Both the position numbers and the translations under genes were made by a program. Below, piece after piece: positions 50,697 through 56,979 of a stretch of DNA of 64,000 nt (position 1 is its first letter; the number at the start of each line of letters is the position of its first letter). The stretch lies in IMG/VR virus record IMGVR_UViG_3300027749_000058, positions 1 through 64,000 of that record, one strand, 5' to 3'. The notes below the pieces were generated by a model. The model had not been told where the DNA came from. It worked only from the letters and a program-made list of their open reading frames with translations, and ran no database searches. This stretch comes from a virus.

Positions 50697-51443
50697 ATGA
50701 AAATCAAACAAATTTTCCTTGCGGTAGCTATCACCTTATTAGCAATTTCTTGTACTAAACAGGATATCCCGGTACCACAACAAGATAATGTACTTCAAAC
50801 TAACTCAGTTGCTGCAACATCAAGTGTAACAACTGAAACAAATAATAAGGCATATATTTTTGTTGAACCAAATTCAAAATTCCAAACGGTTAAGACTTAT
50901 TTATCAAGTTTACCGAAAACACCTTTATACCCAATTAATTTTACAGGATTTTTTGGGGTTAATGCCAATGCTTGGAAATATACATATCAAAACTATGTAG
51001 ATATGCCTTATTGGAATAACGGAACACTTCCATCGATTATTGAATCCAATATCCCACAAACATCTGGTGGTGTTGATTCATACGGTAATGCTAAATTGGC
51101 TTATTGTTTTGAGACAATTAAAATACCAAAAAATACCACAGTTGGAATGGCTTGGATTACAATTTTAGTCCCTGTTTCAGCAATGAACAACGATATTAAA
51201 AGACTAAGGACGGTATATTCATATGAAAAAAATGCCACAACAGGAGTTCTTATAACAAATGGTAGTATTAAAGGTTGGACATATACTATGGATAATATCA
51301 TCTTTAGTTATGTAATTAACTATCAAGGAAATAGACTTCCTAAAGGTCTTTACAGACTTTATAGTACATACCCAGATACAGGTTTAAAGGCTAACTTGAA
51401 TGATAAAAATGACTATTACTTAAAAGGTAATAGTATTGAATAG
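50697..51443 (+). CDS. Lipoprotein
   Basis: 248 residues. Signal peptide with lipobox LAISC (Cys19), Thr/Ser/Gln-rich linker, then a beta-rich domain (FVEPNSKFQTVKTYLSSLP, IKIPKNTTVGMAWITILVPVSAMN). Exposed on a membrane. Part of the host-promoter operon at 50082, so probably made early; it could alter the cell surface or block later phages. Confidence 0.72.
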   Translation: MKIKQIFLAVAITLLAISCTKQDIPVPQQDNVLQTNSVAATSSVTTETNNKAYIFVEPNSKFQTVKTYLSSLPKTPLYPINFTGFFGVNANAWKYTYQNYVDMPYWNNGTLPSIIESNIPQTSGGVDSYGNAKLAYCFETIKIPKNTTVGMAWITILVPVSAMNNDIKRLRTVYSYEKNATTGVLITNGSIKGWTYTMDNIIFSYVINYQGNRLPKGLYRLYSTYPDTGLKANLNDKNDYYLKGNSIE

Positions 51444-51494
51444 ACCAAATCCTAAATGGGACTCAAAAAAGTTTGAATTTTGAATATAATTTCT

Positions 51495-51502
51495 TATCTT
51501 TG
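51495..51502 (+). promoter_or_regulatory. Host-type promoter for tRNA-Thr
   Basis: TATCTTTG, 60 bases before the tRNA. Confidence 0.65.
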
Positions 51503-51513
51503 ATAAAAGTGGA

Positions 51514-51557
51514 TAAAATGTGTAGTAGCCACAGGGAAGGTACCTCCCACTACACTC
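51514..51557 (+). ncRNA. Structured 5' leader of tRNA-Thr
   Basis: TGTGTAGT (from 51519) pairs with the ACTACAC at 51549-51555, and an inner GGG pairs with CCC. It lies between the promoter and the tRNA and would be trimmed off by RNase P. Confidence 0.45.
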
Positions 51558-51561
51558 TTAA

Positions 51562-51634
51562 GCCTCCTTAGCTCAACTGGTAGAGCAATAGTTTTGTAAA
51601 TTATAGGTTGTTGGTTCGATTCCGACAGGAGGCT
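51562..51634 (+). tRNA. tRNA-Thr (TGT)
   Basis: Acceptor GCCTCCT/AGGAGGC, D-stem GCTC/GAGC, anticodon stem ATAGT/ATTAT with loop TTTGTAA, T-stem GTTGG/CCGAC. Discriminator T. Confidence 0.92.
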
Positions 51635-51649
51635 CAAAAATTATTTATT

Positions 51650-51877
51650 ATGTTTTGGATTATTTATTTATTGTGTGCGGTTTATTGTTTTATTAAATTG
51701 CAAAAAAGTTACAAAAAAAGGTCTTTGGATGGTGTTATTGGTGTTTCTCCTGGTTTGGACGCCATAATGATAATTATATTATCTCCTGTGTTAGCAATTA
51801 TTGATGTTAGTTTAACTTGGATTAGGTTATATAAAGAAGCTGAACAATCAAGAATAGACCAAGAAAAAATATTATAA
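51650..51877 (+). CDS. Small membrane protein
   Basis: 75 residues starting at the ATG after tRNA-Thr. Two hydrophobic segments, FWIIYLLCAVYCFI and LDAIMIIILSPVLAIIDVSL, around a basic stretch. Unknown role; two bases before the next gene. Confidence 0.6.
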   Translation: MFWIIYLLCAVYCFIKLQKSYKKRSLDGVIGVSPGLDAIMIIILSPVLAIIDVSLTWIRLYKEAEQSRIDQEKIL

Positions 51878-51879
51878 CT

Positions 51880-52227
51880 ATGGCTCATCCAAACTTACAC
51901 GCAAAATCATCCGCAAAAAAATTTGGTGGAAAACCTGAAGATTATATCCATTTACATGAATGGTTAGATGAAACCAAGTCTTGGTTTGGAGATTCTTTAC
52001 ACAGGATGTTTAGACACCATAGTGAAGGTATTTTTGAGATGGAGAAAAGGTTTGGATCAGAATTTAAAAATAGTGATGGAAAGATAGTTTATACCAGATA
52101 TGTGGGAGAACAGCATGTGAAAGAAGATTGTAATAATTATATTCCATCCGCAAAAGAATATATTAATAATATCTCAACAAATCAGCGTCCTCAATGGATG
52201 ACGAGAACACTTAAACTGGAAGACTAA
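51880..52227 (+). CDS. DUF6915-like protein
   Basis: 115 residues: AHPNLHAKSSAKKFGGKPEDYIHLHEWLDETKSWFGDSLHRMFRHHSEGIF and YTRYVGEQHVKEDCNNYIPSAKEYI. The His-rich pattern matches a conserved phage and bacterial family I know as DUF6915. The number of conserved His suggests metal binding. No function is known. Confidence 0.72.
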   Translation: MAHPNLHAKSSAKKFGGKPEDYIHLHEWLDETKSWFGDSLHRMFRHHSEGIFEMEKRFGSEFKNSDGKIVYTRYVGEQHVKEDCNNYIPSAKEYINNISTNQRPQWMTRTLKLED

Positions 52228-52238
52228 TATTTATTGTT

Positions 52239-52967
52239 ATGAAAAGAGATGTTAATTCAATAAAGGTCTTATCACCTGACGACAAAAAATATTTAAAAAA
52301 AGTTTCCAATTATCTTAATTCATTGGGAATGCAAGATGGTACCATTGAACTTGATTTTAGTGGAGAACGTGTAAGATTATCAGATATAAATTGGAACAGA
52401 GAAACCCATTTTACAAATAACTATAGCGCAGAAATTCCTGATGGACTATTACCAATTCTTCAAAAGATAATAAATTATATTGATGTAAATGATTTATACC
52501 AACAACTTGATGAAGATGTAAACTATGAAAGAATAGAAATAGATATTGATACAAAAACAAAAGAAATATCTGTTTCTCATTTTTATTCATATTATGATAG
52601 GGGTAATGAAAATTCAGTTGAATTTGATTCCCAAGAAGATTTGGAACAATTTGATGGGTGGGTAAGTGATGAATTTGCAACAATAGATATACCTGAAACA
52701 GGAATATTAACATTAAGGTATAATGGTGGTGGTGATTCAGGGTATATTGAAAATTCATTTGAAGAAAATGGTGACGCTGTTCCTGCTGAAATTGAAGATT
52801 GGTGTTATAGAGCCTTAGAACAAAACTTCGGTGGGTGGGAAATTAATGAAGGTTCCGATGGGGAATTCATTTTTGATTTTAATAATTCAATGGTTACTTT
52901 AAACCATACTATGAATACAGAAGAAAATGCAAGTAATACTCTTTATGAAGAAAGTTTTGCTGATTAA
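52239..52967 (+). CDS. Conserved acidic phage protein (DUF6878-like)
   Basis: 242 residues. The C-terminal part, TLRYNGGGDSGYIENSFEE, VPAEIEDWCYRALEQNFGGWEINEGSDGEF, matches a conserved family in large phages and bacteria. Helical N-terminal part with KKYLKKVSNYLNSLG. Function unknown. Confidence 0.65.
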   Translation: MKRDVNSIKVLSPDDKKYLKKVSNYLNSLGMQDGTIELDFSGERVRLSDINWNRETHFTNNYSAEIPDGLLPILQKIINYIDVNDLYQQLDEDVNYERIEIDIDTKTKEISVSHFYSYYDRGNENSVEFDSQEDLEQFDGWVSDEFATIDIPETGILTLRYNGGGDSGYIENSFEENGDAVPAEIEDWCYRALEQNFGGWEINEGSDGEFIFDFNNSMVTLNHTMNTEENASNTLYEESFAD

Positions 52968-53014
52968 TTTTATTTAATAAAAAAACAAAGTTTAGAGATT
53001 TTCGTATATATTTG

Positions 53015-53021
53015 TATTTAT
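53015..53021 (+). promoter_or_regulatory. TATTTAT box with upstream TATATTTG
   Basis: TATTTAT five bases before the ATG at 53027. A TATATTTG host-type box (about 53006) lies right in front, so both promoter types may overlap here. Confidence 0.5.
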
Positions 53022-53026
53022 TAGTA

Positions 53027-53884
53027 ATGACACGAATTATATCACTTACTGAATCTGAACTTATGAACGTTGTGAAAACAATTTTGGAACAAGTTAATCT
53101 TAATGATTATATTGCAGAAGATTTTGTAGAAGTTTCTCTTCATTATTTTAGACCATGGATTAAACAAACTCACGGTGAAGAAATTGGTCAATATCCATTA
53201 TCTTTTTTGATTAAAAAATATTTGGATGAATTTTGTGAAGACAAACATATTGATTTAGGTAGCACCTATTATTCTAATAATTATAATAAATTGGCCGCGG
53301 TTGGTAAATTAATTGTAAAAAAAGGACTTCATGAATTACCAAGCATGAAACCTAAAGGATTATTCACAGAAAAATATAAAAAAGGTATTACAGCACTACT
53401 TGATCGTTTGGATATTCCTGATTATATGGAACTTAAAATTACCGAACCAGAACCTTATAATGTTAAAATAAAAACATATATTAAATTTGAACCATTATTA
53501 AAATCTGAAAATAAATTATCGTCATCATCGGTAATTACAAACAAGTTAAGACAATCTTTTCAAGATTATTTGGGAGTTACCTATGGATTGCCATCTCATG
53601 GAGAATTGAATTTATATATTGATGATACACCAGTATATCTTGGTCAGGATGAATGGGTTAAAAATGTTTTTAATAAAGAACTTAAGAAAAAAATTAAAGA
53701 ACTTCCTGAGGCAAAATCAGTTTTACGTTCAATTAAACTTGATGTGAGTCCATATTTATATGCCACAATAAAATTAGGATTCAATAGCAGTTCAAGATGG
53801 AATAGTCAAAAAGAATTTAAAGTAAAAGTTATTGACCTTTTGAAAGAAATGGGATACAATACGTCAATATTAAAAGTAGAATGA
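53027..53884 (+). CDS. Tagged protein (ILEQ site)
   Basis: 285 residues from the ATG that opens the strict leader RIISLTESELMNVVKTILEQ (I-L-E-Q at 19-22). The body is helical-basic with two related strand-helix units (DIPDYMELKITEPEPYNVKIKTYIKFEPLL; LRSIKLDVSPYLYATIKLGFNSS) that may be an internal duplication. Function unknown. A terminator follows. Confidence 0.68.
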   Translation: MTRIISLTESELMNVVKTILEQVNLNDYIAEDFVEVSLHYFRPWIKQTHGEEIGQYPLSFLIKKYLDEFCEDKHIDLGSTYYSNNYNKLAAVGKLIVKKGLHELPSMKPKGLFTEKYKKGITALLDRLDIPDYMELKITEPEPYNVKIKTYIKFEPLLKSENKLSSSSVITNKLRQSFQDYLGVTYGLPSHGELNLYIDDTPVYLGQDEWVKNVFNKELKKKIKELPEAKSVLRSIKLDVSPYLYATIKLGFNSSSRWNSQKEFKVKVIDLLKEMGYNTSILKVE

Positions 53885-53894
53885 TTAAAACAAT

Positions 53895-53920
53895 TAAATC
53901 CCTTTTATAGGGATTTTTTA
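53895..53920 (+). terminator. Intrinsic terminator
   Basis: AATCCC with GGGATT over a short AT loop, T6. Confidence 0.75.
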
Positions 53921-53944
53921 TTTGTATTTATCAATAAAACCCTT

Positions 53945-53952
53945 ATCTTTGT
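53945..53952 (+). promoter_or_regulatory. Host-type promoter for tRNA-Arg
   Basis: TATCTTTG about 42 bases before the tRNA. Confidence 0.65.
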
Positions 53953-53993
53953 GGAAGAAATTACTCACCTATAATCTAAAGGTGGGGAATACG

Positions 53994-54092
53994 GTTCGGT
54001 AGCTCAGCTGGATAGTAGCGACAGCCTTCTTGGTCTATATTTTAGTATTACCAAGAAGCTGTAGGTCATTGGTTCGAATCCAATCCGGATCA
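53994..54092 (+). tRNA. tRNA-Arg (TCT) with a ~25-base anticodon-loop insertion
   Basis: 99 bases. Acceptor GGTTCGG/CCGGATC (two wobble pairs), D-arm with GCT/AGC, T-arm ATTGG TTCGAAT CCAAT. The anticodon stem ACAGC/GCTGT would normally close CTTCTAA (anticodon TCT). Here about 25 bases stand between CTTCT and AA, and they pair with the loop itself so that TTCTTGGT matches ACCAAGAA and lengthens the anticodon stem. Either the insert is removed like an intron or the gene makes a tRNA-shaped RNA that cannot decode. Confidence 0.75.
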
Positions 54093-54135
54093 CAAATGGA
54101 AATAATATTTTTTTAATCCATTTAAATATATTTAT

Positions 54136-54143
54136 TATCTTTG
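54136..54143 (+). promoter_or_regulatory. Host-type promoter TATCTTTG
   Basis: Directly abuts the first hairpin of the twin-hairpin RNA. Confidence 0.7.
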
Positions 54144-54226
54144 TTTTGTGATTGAAGACAACCTATTTAGATACAATCGGTCACAAAATTACGGGAAGGG
54201 ACAACAATTTAGATACCCTTCCTGTT
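54144..54226 (+). ncRNA. Twin-hairpin small RNA with a repeated loop sequence
   Basis: Hairpin 1: TTTTGTGA (54144-54151) with TCACAAAA (54181-54188), and inner pairing ATTG with CAAT. Hairpin 2: GGAAGGG (54194-54200) with CCCTTCC (54216-54222), then TGTTTT, which serves as terminator. Both loops carry almost the same sequence, GACAACctATTTAGATAC and GACAACAATTTAGATAC. A promoter, two stems and a terminator define a complete ~85-nt gene. Confidence 0.7.
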
Positions 54227-54634
54227 TTATTTACTCAAAATGAATTGGTCTTGAGCAGTTAATAATCCAAAATTTTCAGATGATGGAAAAATTGTAAGAA
54301 TAAATAATGACCAGTAATTGTCGTCAACTATTGTCGCAAGAATCGCACAATCAATTTTTGATTCTTTGTCTTTAATGGCAAACTTATCTCCATCAATAAT
54401 ATATCCATTAATAATTGCTTCCGCAATATCTCTTTTATATTTTTCAATTACATCAATAATTTCTTGATTGGAAATAATTCTATTACTCAGTGCTTCCCTA
54501 CCAAGATTTGACCTATCTCTTGTGTGTTTTGATGTAGAAACGTCAAATCCAAATGTTACTTGGAATGTATCAGACATTTGGGCAATTTTTCTTTCAAGTA
54601 ATAGTGTTTCTTTAATAAGTTTTCTGAGGTTCAT
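54227..54634 (-). CDS. Tagged protein with a compact toxin-like domain
   Basis: 135 residues. Basic leader NLRKLIKETLLLE (L-L-E at 12-14). The body (SKHTRDRSNLG, ISNQEIIDVIEKYKRDIAEAIINGYIIDG, CAILATIVDDNYWSLFILTIFPS) has the shape of a small helix-then-beta-sheet domain, loosely like RelE/DUF4258 folds; catalytic residues cannot be assigned. Its 3' end meets the terminator of the twin-hairpin RNA. Confidence 0.55.
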   Translation of the reverse strand: MNLRKLIKETLLLERKIAQMSDTFQVTFGFDVSTSKHTRDRSNLGREALSNRIISNQEIIDVIEKYKRDIAEAIINGYIIDGDKFAIKDKESKIDCAILATIVDDNYWSLFILTIFPSSENFGLLTAQDQFILSK

Positions 54635-54668
54635 AAAAATAAATATTTGACAATTCGAAGATATTCCC

Positions 54669-54676
54669 TATCTTTG
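54669..54676 (+). promoter_or_regulatory. Host-type promoter TATCTTTG
   Basis: Sixteen bases before the ATG at 54693. Confidence 0.65.
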
Positions 54677-54692
54677 ATATAATTATAATAAC

Positions 54693-54791
54693 ATGAACAC
54701 TACAATGCGTCATATAGTCTTTAGTAAACAACAAGAAACTTGTTGGTATCAGATTATGCCTTGTAGTTCAGATGGTGATTCTCAAAATTAG
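54693..54791 (+). CDS. Micropeptide
   Basis: 32 residues, ETCWYQIMPCSSDGD near the C-terminus. It has its own promoter and a terminator at 54819-54856, so the unit is likely transcribed. Function unknown; translation is unproven. Confidence 0.4.
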   Translation: MNTTMRHIVFSKQQETCWYQIMPCSSDGDSQN

Positions 54792-54818
54792 TTAATTCCT
54801 GATGTATATTTATATACA

Positions 54819-54856
54819 AACCCTGAACGACAGAAATGAAGTTCGGGGTTTTTTAT
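54819..54856 (+). terminator. Intrinsic terminator
   Basis: CCCTGAAC paired with GTTCGGGG around a 12-base loop, T6. Confidence 0.85.
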
Positions 54857-54881
54857 TTTTGGCTCTTTGAAATATTGGTTG

Positions 54882-54889
54882 TATATTTG
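54882..54889 (+). promoter_or_regulatory. Host-type promoter TATATTTG
   Basis: Drives the gene at 54963 through a 70-base leader that contains D-arm- and T-arm-like segments of a tRNA. Confidence 0.6.
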
Positions 54890-54962
54890 TAAAAATGATC
54901 CTGTTGACTATCGGTTAGGTCATCAGGTTCCGATTCCTACAAGGACTACAAAAATTAAAATT

Positions 54963-55178
54963 ATGAAATACGTTTTTAGAGGTCATGTTGTGTTTGAATA
55001 CAAACCAAATGATAAAAGAGATAAAGTGGTTCAAGGTAAGATTCATGATGCAATTCCAGCATTTGATTTTTGTCATATGATTCCTGAGGACTATAAATTG
55101 TTAGCAAAATTTTTCAACACAGTTTATAGGCATATTCAAGGAGAAGATGTACCTTTGGAAGATATAGAAGTGTATTAA
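54963..55178 (+). CDS. Hypothetical small protein
   Basis: 71 residues from the ATG after the leader, not from the upstream in-frame codon that lies within the promoter. KYVFRGHVVFEYKPNDKRDKVVQG, then a helical end. The stop is one base from the tRNA-Phe gene. Confidence 0.6.
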   Translation: MKYVFRGHVVFEYKPNDKRDKVVQGKIHDAIPAFDFCHMIPEDYKLLAKFFNTVYRHIQGEDVPLEDIEVY

Positions 55179-55179
55179 T

Positions 55180-55252
55180 GGTGCTCAAGCTAACTTGGTA
55201 GAAGCGAAAGACTGAAAATCTTTAGGACTCGGCTCGGAACCGAGGAGTACCA
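55180..55252 (+). tRNA. tRNA-Phe (GAA)
   Basis: Acceptor GGTGCTC/GAGTACC, D-stem GCT/AGC, anticodon stem AAAGA/TCTTT with loop CTGAAAA, T-stem CTCGG/CCGAG with loop CTCGGAA. Second tRNA-Phe(GAA) of the window. Confidence 0.85.
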
Positions 55253-55255
55253 CGG

Positions 55256-55327
55256 AGTCCCGAAATAACGGGAAACCCCCACTCCCATATGGCAGCCAGT
55301 CCGTTAACCTGGTGAAGTGGGGTAGGA
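55256..55327 (+). ncRNA. Structured spacer RNA between tRNAs
   Basis: Three stems: CCCG with CGGG (55259-55272), CCCCACT (55277-55283) with AGTGGGG (55316-55322), and inside it CCAG with CTGG (55296-55312). GC-rich compared with the surroundings. No ORF. Confidence 0.45.
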
Positions 55328-55429
55328 TGTTAAGTAGTGGATATGTAAGCGGGCTCAAGCTCGGTAAGTCAAAAAGGTTATGACGCTCTTTACGAGACCA
55401 CGTTGTCGGTTCGAGTCCGACCTTAACAA
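55328..55429 (+). tRNA. tRNA-like gene with abnormal D side, anticodon unassigned
   Basis: Perfect acceptor TGTTAAG/CTTAACA and T-arm GTCGG TTCGAGT CCGAC. A good D-arm (GGCT CAAGCTCGGTA AGTC) lies 14 bases further from the acceptor than usual. The following 33 bases allow AAAGG/TCTTT around nine bases, then a small ACG/CGT hairpin like a long variable arm. No canonical seven-base anticodon loop is visible, so the decoded amino acid cannot be given. Confidence 0.5.
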
Positions 55430-55430
55430 C

Positions 55431-55498
55431 AAAGACATCAACGGAGTATATTCACACTTAGGAAACTATGTAATGGTCAAAATTCTAATGATGTCTTT
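55431..55498 (+). ncRNA. Small RNA closed by a 10-bp stem
   Basis: AAAGACATCA (55431-55440) pairs perfectly with TGATGTCTTT (55489-55498). It lies directly between two tRNA-like genes, so cutting at their ends would release it. Confidence 0.5.
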
Positions 55499-55502
55499 AA
55501 AT

Positions 55503-55584
55503 AGTCAGGTGGCGGAATGTTAGACGCAATAAGGTTGTTCCTACCCGAAAAGGAGCTTACAGGTTCGAATCCTTGTCCTGATTA
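55503..55584 (+). tRNA. tRNA-Leu-like gene, anticodon arm not canonical
   Basis: Acceptor AGTCAGG/CCTGATT, typical leucine-type D-arm GCGGAATGTTAGACGC, T-loop TTCGAAT with an imperfect stem. Between them, TAAG and CTTA could pair around an 18-22 base loop holding a second hairpin (TCCT with AGGA); no regular 5+7+5 anticodon arm is found. Confidence 0.5.
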
Positions 55585-55590
55585 CAAAAT

Positions 55591-55666
55591 TGACTTCGTA
55601 GCTCAGTTGGTTAGAGCACTTCACTTTTAATGAAGGAGTCCCGAGTTCGAATCTCGGCGGGGTCAC
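55591..55666 (+). tRNA. tRNA-Lys (TTT)
   Basis: Acceptor TGACTTC/GGGGTCA, D-stem GCTC/GAGC, anticodon stem CTTCA/TGAAG with loop CTTTTAA, T-stem CCGAG/CTCGG. Confidence 0.93.
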
Positions 55667-55681
55667 AAAAAAAAATATGTT

Positions 55682-55915
55682 ATGAAAGCAGTTTTAGAAT
55701 TTAATTTACCTGATGACCAACAGGATTTTGACTTGGCAACTAAAGGTTTGAAATTTTGGTCTGTGTTGTGGGAATTAGACCAGTCTTTAAGGGCTAAGAC
55801 AAAATATGCGTCTGATGATTTACCACAAGATAAGTATGATGCTTATCAAGAAATTAGAGATGAACTTCGTGAGTTAATGTCAGATAATAATCTTAGTTTT
55901 GATATGGTTCATTAA
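55682..55915 (+). CDS. Conserved small phage protein
   Basis: 77 residues: VLEFNLPDDQQDFDLATKGLKFWSVLWELDQSLRAKTKY and a helical end with ELRELMSDNNLSFDMV. A widespread hypothetical in large phages. 16 bases after tRNA-Lys and probably on the same transcript. Confidence 0.65.
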   Translation: MKAVLEFNLPDDQQDFDLATKGLKFWSVLWELDQSLRAKTKYASDDLPQDKYDAYQEIRDELRELMSDNNLSFDMVH

Positions 55916-55931
55916 TAAAAAAACATATATT

Positions 55932-56147
55932 ATGGAAAGAACATTTAATAGTGATGAGCTGTCTTGGATTGCATTTAGTTTACTAGAATATAGTCGCTCA
56001 ATGGATTATGAAGGTGATTTAAGTGATTGTGGTAATGAAATTGGGCATATGGTTGGGAGTAAATATAAAAATATGACTGAGGGTGAGATTGAAGATTTCA
56101 TTACTGGAATAAGACATGGGATTTCATTAACAAATGGAACCCATTAA
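55932..56147 (+). CDS. Hypothetical small protein
   Basis: 71 residues from the ATG clear of the previous gene. Contains FSLLEYSRSMDYEGDLSDCGNEIGHMVGSKYKNMTEGEIEDF. Unknown. Confidence 0.6.
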   Translation: MERTFNSDELSWIAFSLLEYSRSMDYEGDLSDCGNEIGHMVGSKYKNMTEGEIEDFITGIRHGISLTNGTH

Positions 56148-56152
56148 AATAA

Positions 56153-56224
56153 GGTCGGTTGGCCGAGTGGTTTAGGTGTTTGTCTGCAAAACAAATTAGT
56201 CCAGTTCAATTCTGGAACCGACCT
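56153..56224 (+). tRNA. tRNA-Cys (GCA)
   Basis: Acceptor GGTCGGT/ACCGACC, anticodon stem TTTGT/ACAAA with loop CTGCAAA, T-stem TCCAG/CTGGA. Discriminator T, as usual for tRNA-Cys. Confidence 0.93.
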
Positions 56225-56225
56225 C

Positions 56226-56375
56226 ATGACAGAAAAACAAATTAAACAACAGATTGAATCCATCCAAAAGGTGACAAAAGATGTCTGTAAAAGTAAAGAA
56301 ACCGCTCGTCAATTTTTAATTGACGCAGGAATTATTAAAGTTAAAAAAATGAAAAAGAAATTTGATAAGCATTAG
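56226..56375 (+). CDS. Small basic protein
   Basis: 49 residues, start one base after tRNA-Cys: QIESIQKVTKDVCKSKETARQFLIDAGIIKVKKMKKK. The ETARQFLIDAGII segment is a frequent pattern in small phage proteins. Function unknown. Confidence 0.6.
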   Translation: MTEKQIKQQIESIQKVTKDVCKSKETARQFLIDAGIIKVKKMKKKFDKH

Positions 56376-56390
56376 GTAAACACCTAATGT

Positions 56391-56597
56391 ATGACCAGAA
56401 AAGAACAAAAAATCAAACAGATGAAGCGGTTATATAACTACTGTTTCATCTGTAATAAAAGAAGTGGAAGTTGGTATTATGATTGCCATCCAAGTAGTTG
56501 GAAAATTAAACGACACGGAAGTGGAAAACCTATATATTTTCATAAACAAAGAGAATATCAAAGTTGGAAACATAATCGTAATACCCAATGGAAATAA
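56391..56597 (+). CDS. Small basic cysteine-containing protein
   Basis: 68 residues, very basic. YCFICNKRSGSWYYDCHPSSWK has CxxC plus CH, a possible zinc site. Probably nucleic-acid binding; not recognised. Confidence 0.55.
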   Translation: MTRKEQKIKQMKRLYNYCFICNKRSGSWYYDCHPSSWKIKRHGSGKPIYFHKQREYQSWKHNRNTQWK

Positions 56598-56602
56598 AAA
56601 AC

Positions 56603-56673
56603 GCGTGTATGATGTAACGGTAGCATGAATCTCTCCAAAAGATTTCGTTCCTGTTCGAATCGGGATATGCGCG
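56603..56673 (+). tRNA. tRNA-Trp (CCA)
   Basis: Acceptor GCGTGTA/TATGCGC, D-stem ATGT/GCAT, anticodon stem AATCT/AGATT with loop CTCCAAA, T-stem TCCTG/CGGGA. Discriminator G. Confidence 0.92.
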
Positions 56674-56680
56674 CAAAGGT

Positions 56681-56763
56681 TGATTGGGGAATGATGTGTG
56701 TTAGCCTGTTGGTGGTATGGCCGAACACATCGGAGTTAAAACCAACATTAGTAATGCCAATCA
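56681..56763 (+). ncRNA. 5S-rRNA-like structured RNA, possibly pseudoknotted
   Basis: TGATTGG (56681-56687) pairs with CCAATCA (56757-56763) at the ends. TGTTGGT (56707-56713) pairs with ACCAACA (56741-56747). GATGTGT (56693-56699) can pair with ACACATC (56725-56731), crossing the previous stem. Bases 56720-56740 (GCCGAACACATCGGAGTTAA) resemble the loop C to loop B part of bacterial 5S rRNA, where CCGAAC and AGUUAA are highly conserved. The 5S helix IV/V domain is missing. Confidence 0.5.
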
Positions 56764-56765
56764 TA

Positions 56766-56806
56766 AAAGGAGATGTCCACTCAACCATCTTCTCCTTTCC
56801 TGTTTT
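56766..56806 (+). terminator. Strong terminator inside the tRNA cluster
   Basis: AAAGGAGATG paired with CATCTTCTCCTTT (one small bulge), then CCTGTTTTTT. It closes the transcript before tRNA-Tyr, so tRNA-Tyr needs read-through or another promoter. Confidence 0.8.
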
Positions 56807-56808
56807 TT

Positions 56809-56890
56809 GGGAGTATCGCCTAGTGGCAATGGCAGGACACTGTAGATGTCCCCTCTTTTGAGTTCGTTGGTTCGAGTCCAGCTGCTCCCA
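56809..56890 (+). tRNA. tRNA-Tyr (GTA)
   Basis: Acceptor GGGAGTA/TGCTCCC, D-stem GCC/GGC, anticodon stem GGACA/TGTCC with loop CTGTAGA, long variable arm CCTC/GAG, T-stem GTTGG/CCAGC. Confidence 0.93.
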
Positions 56891-56894
56891 CAAA

Positions 56895-56974
56895 AATGTT
56901 CCAGCAGTTCTCTGAATAGAGGACTATAAAGAAAAGAAACGATGCATAGTTTCACGATAGGAGGGTCACCTATC
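56895..56974 (+). ncRNA. Three-hairpin spacer between tRNA-Tyr and tRNA-Met
   Basis: AGTTCTCT with AGAGGACT, GAAAC with GTTTC, and GATAGG with CCTATC follow each other with few unpaired bases. No ORF. They could be processing signals or a small RNA. Confidence 0.4.
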
Positions 56975-56979
56975 AAAAT

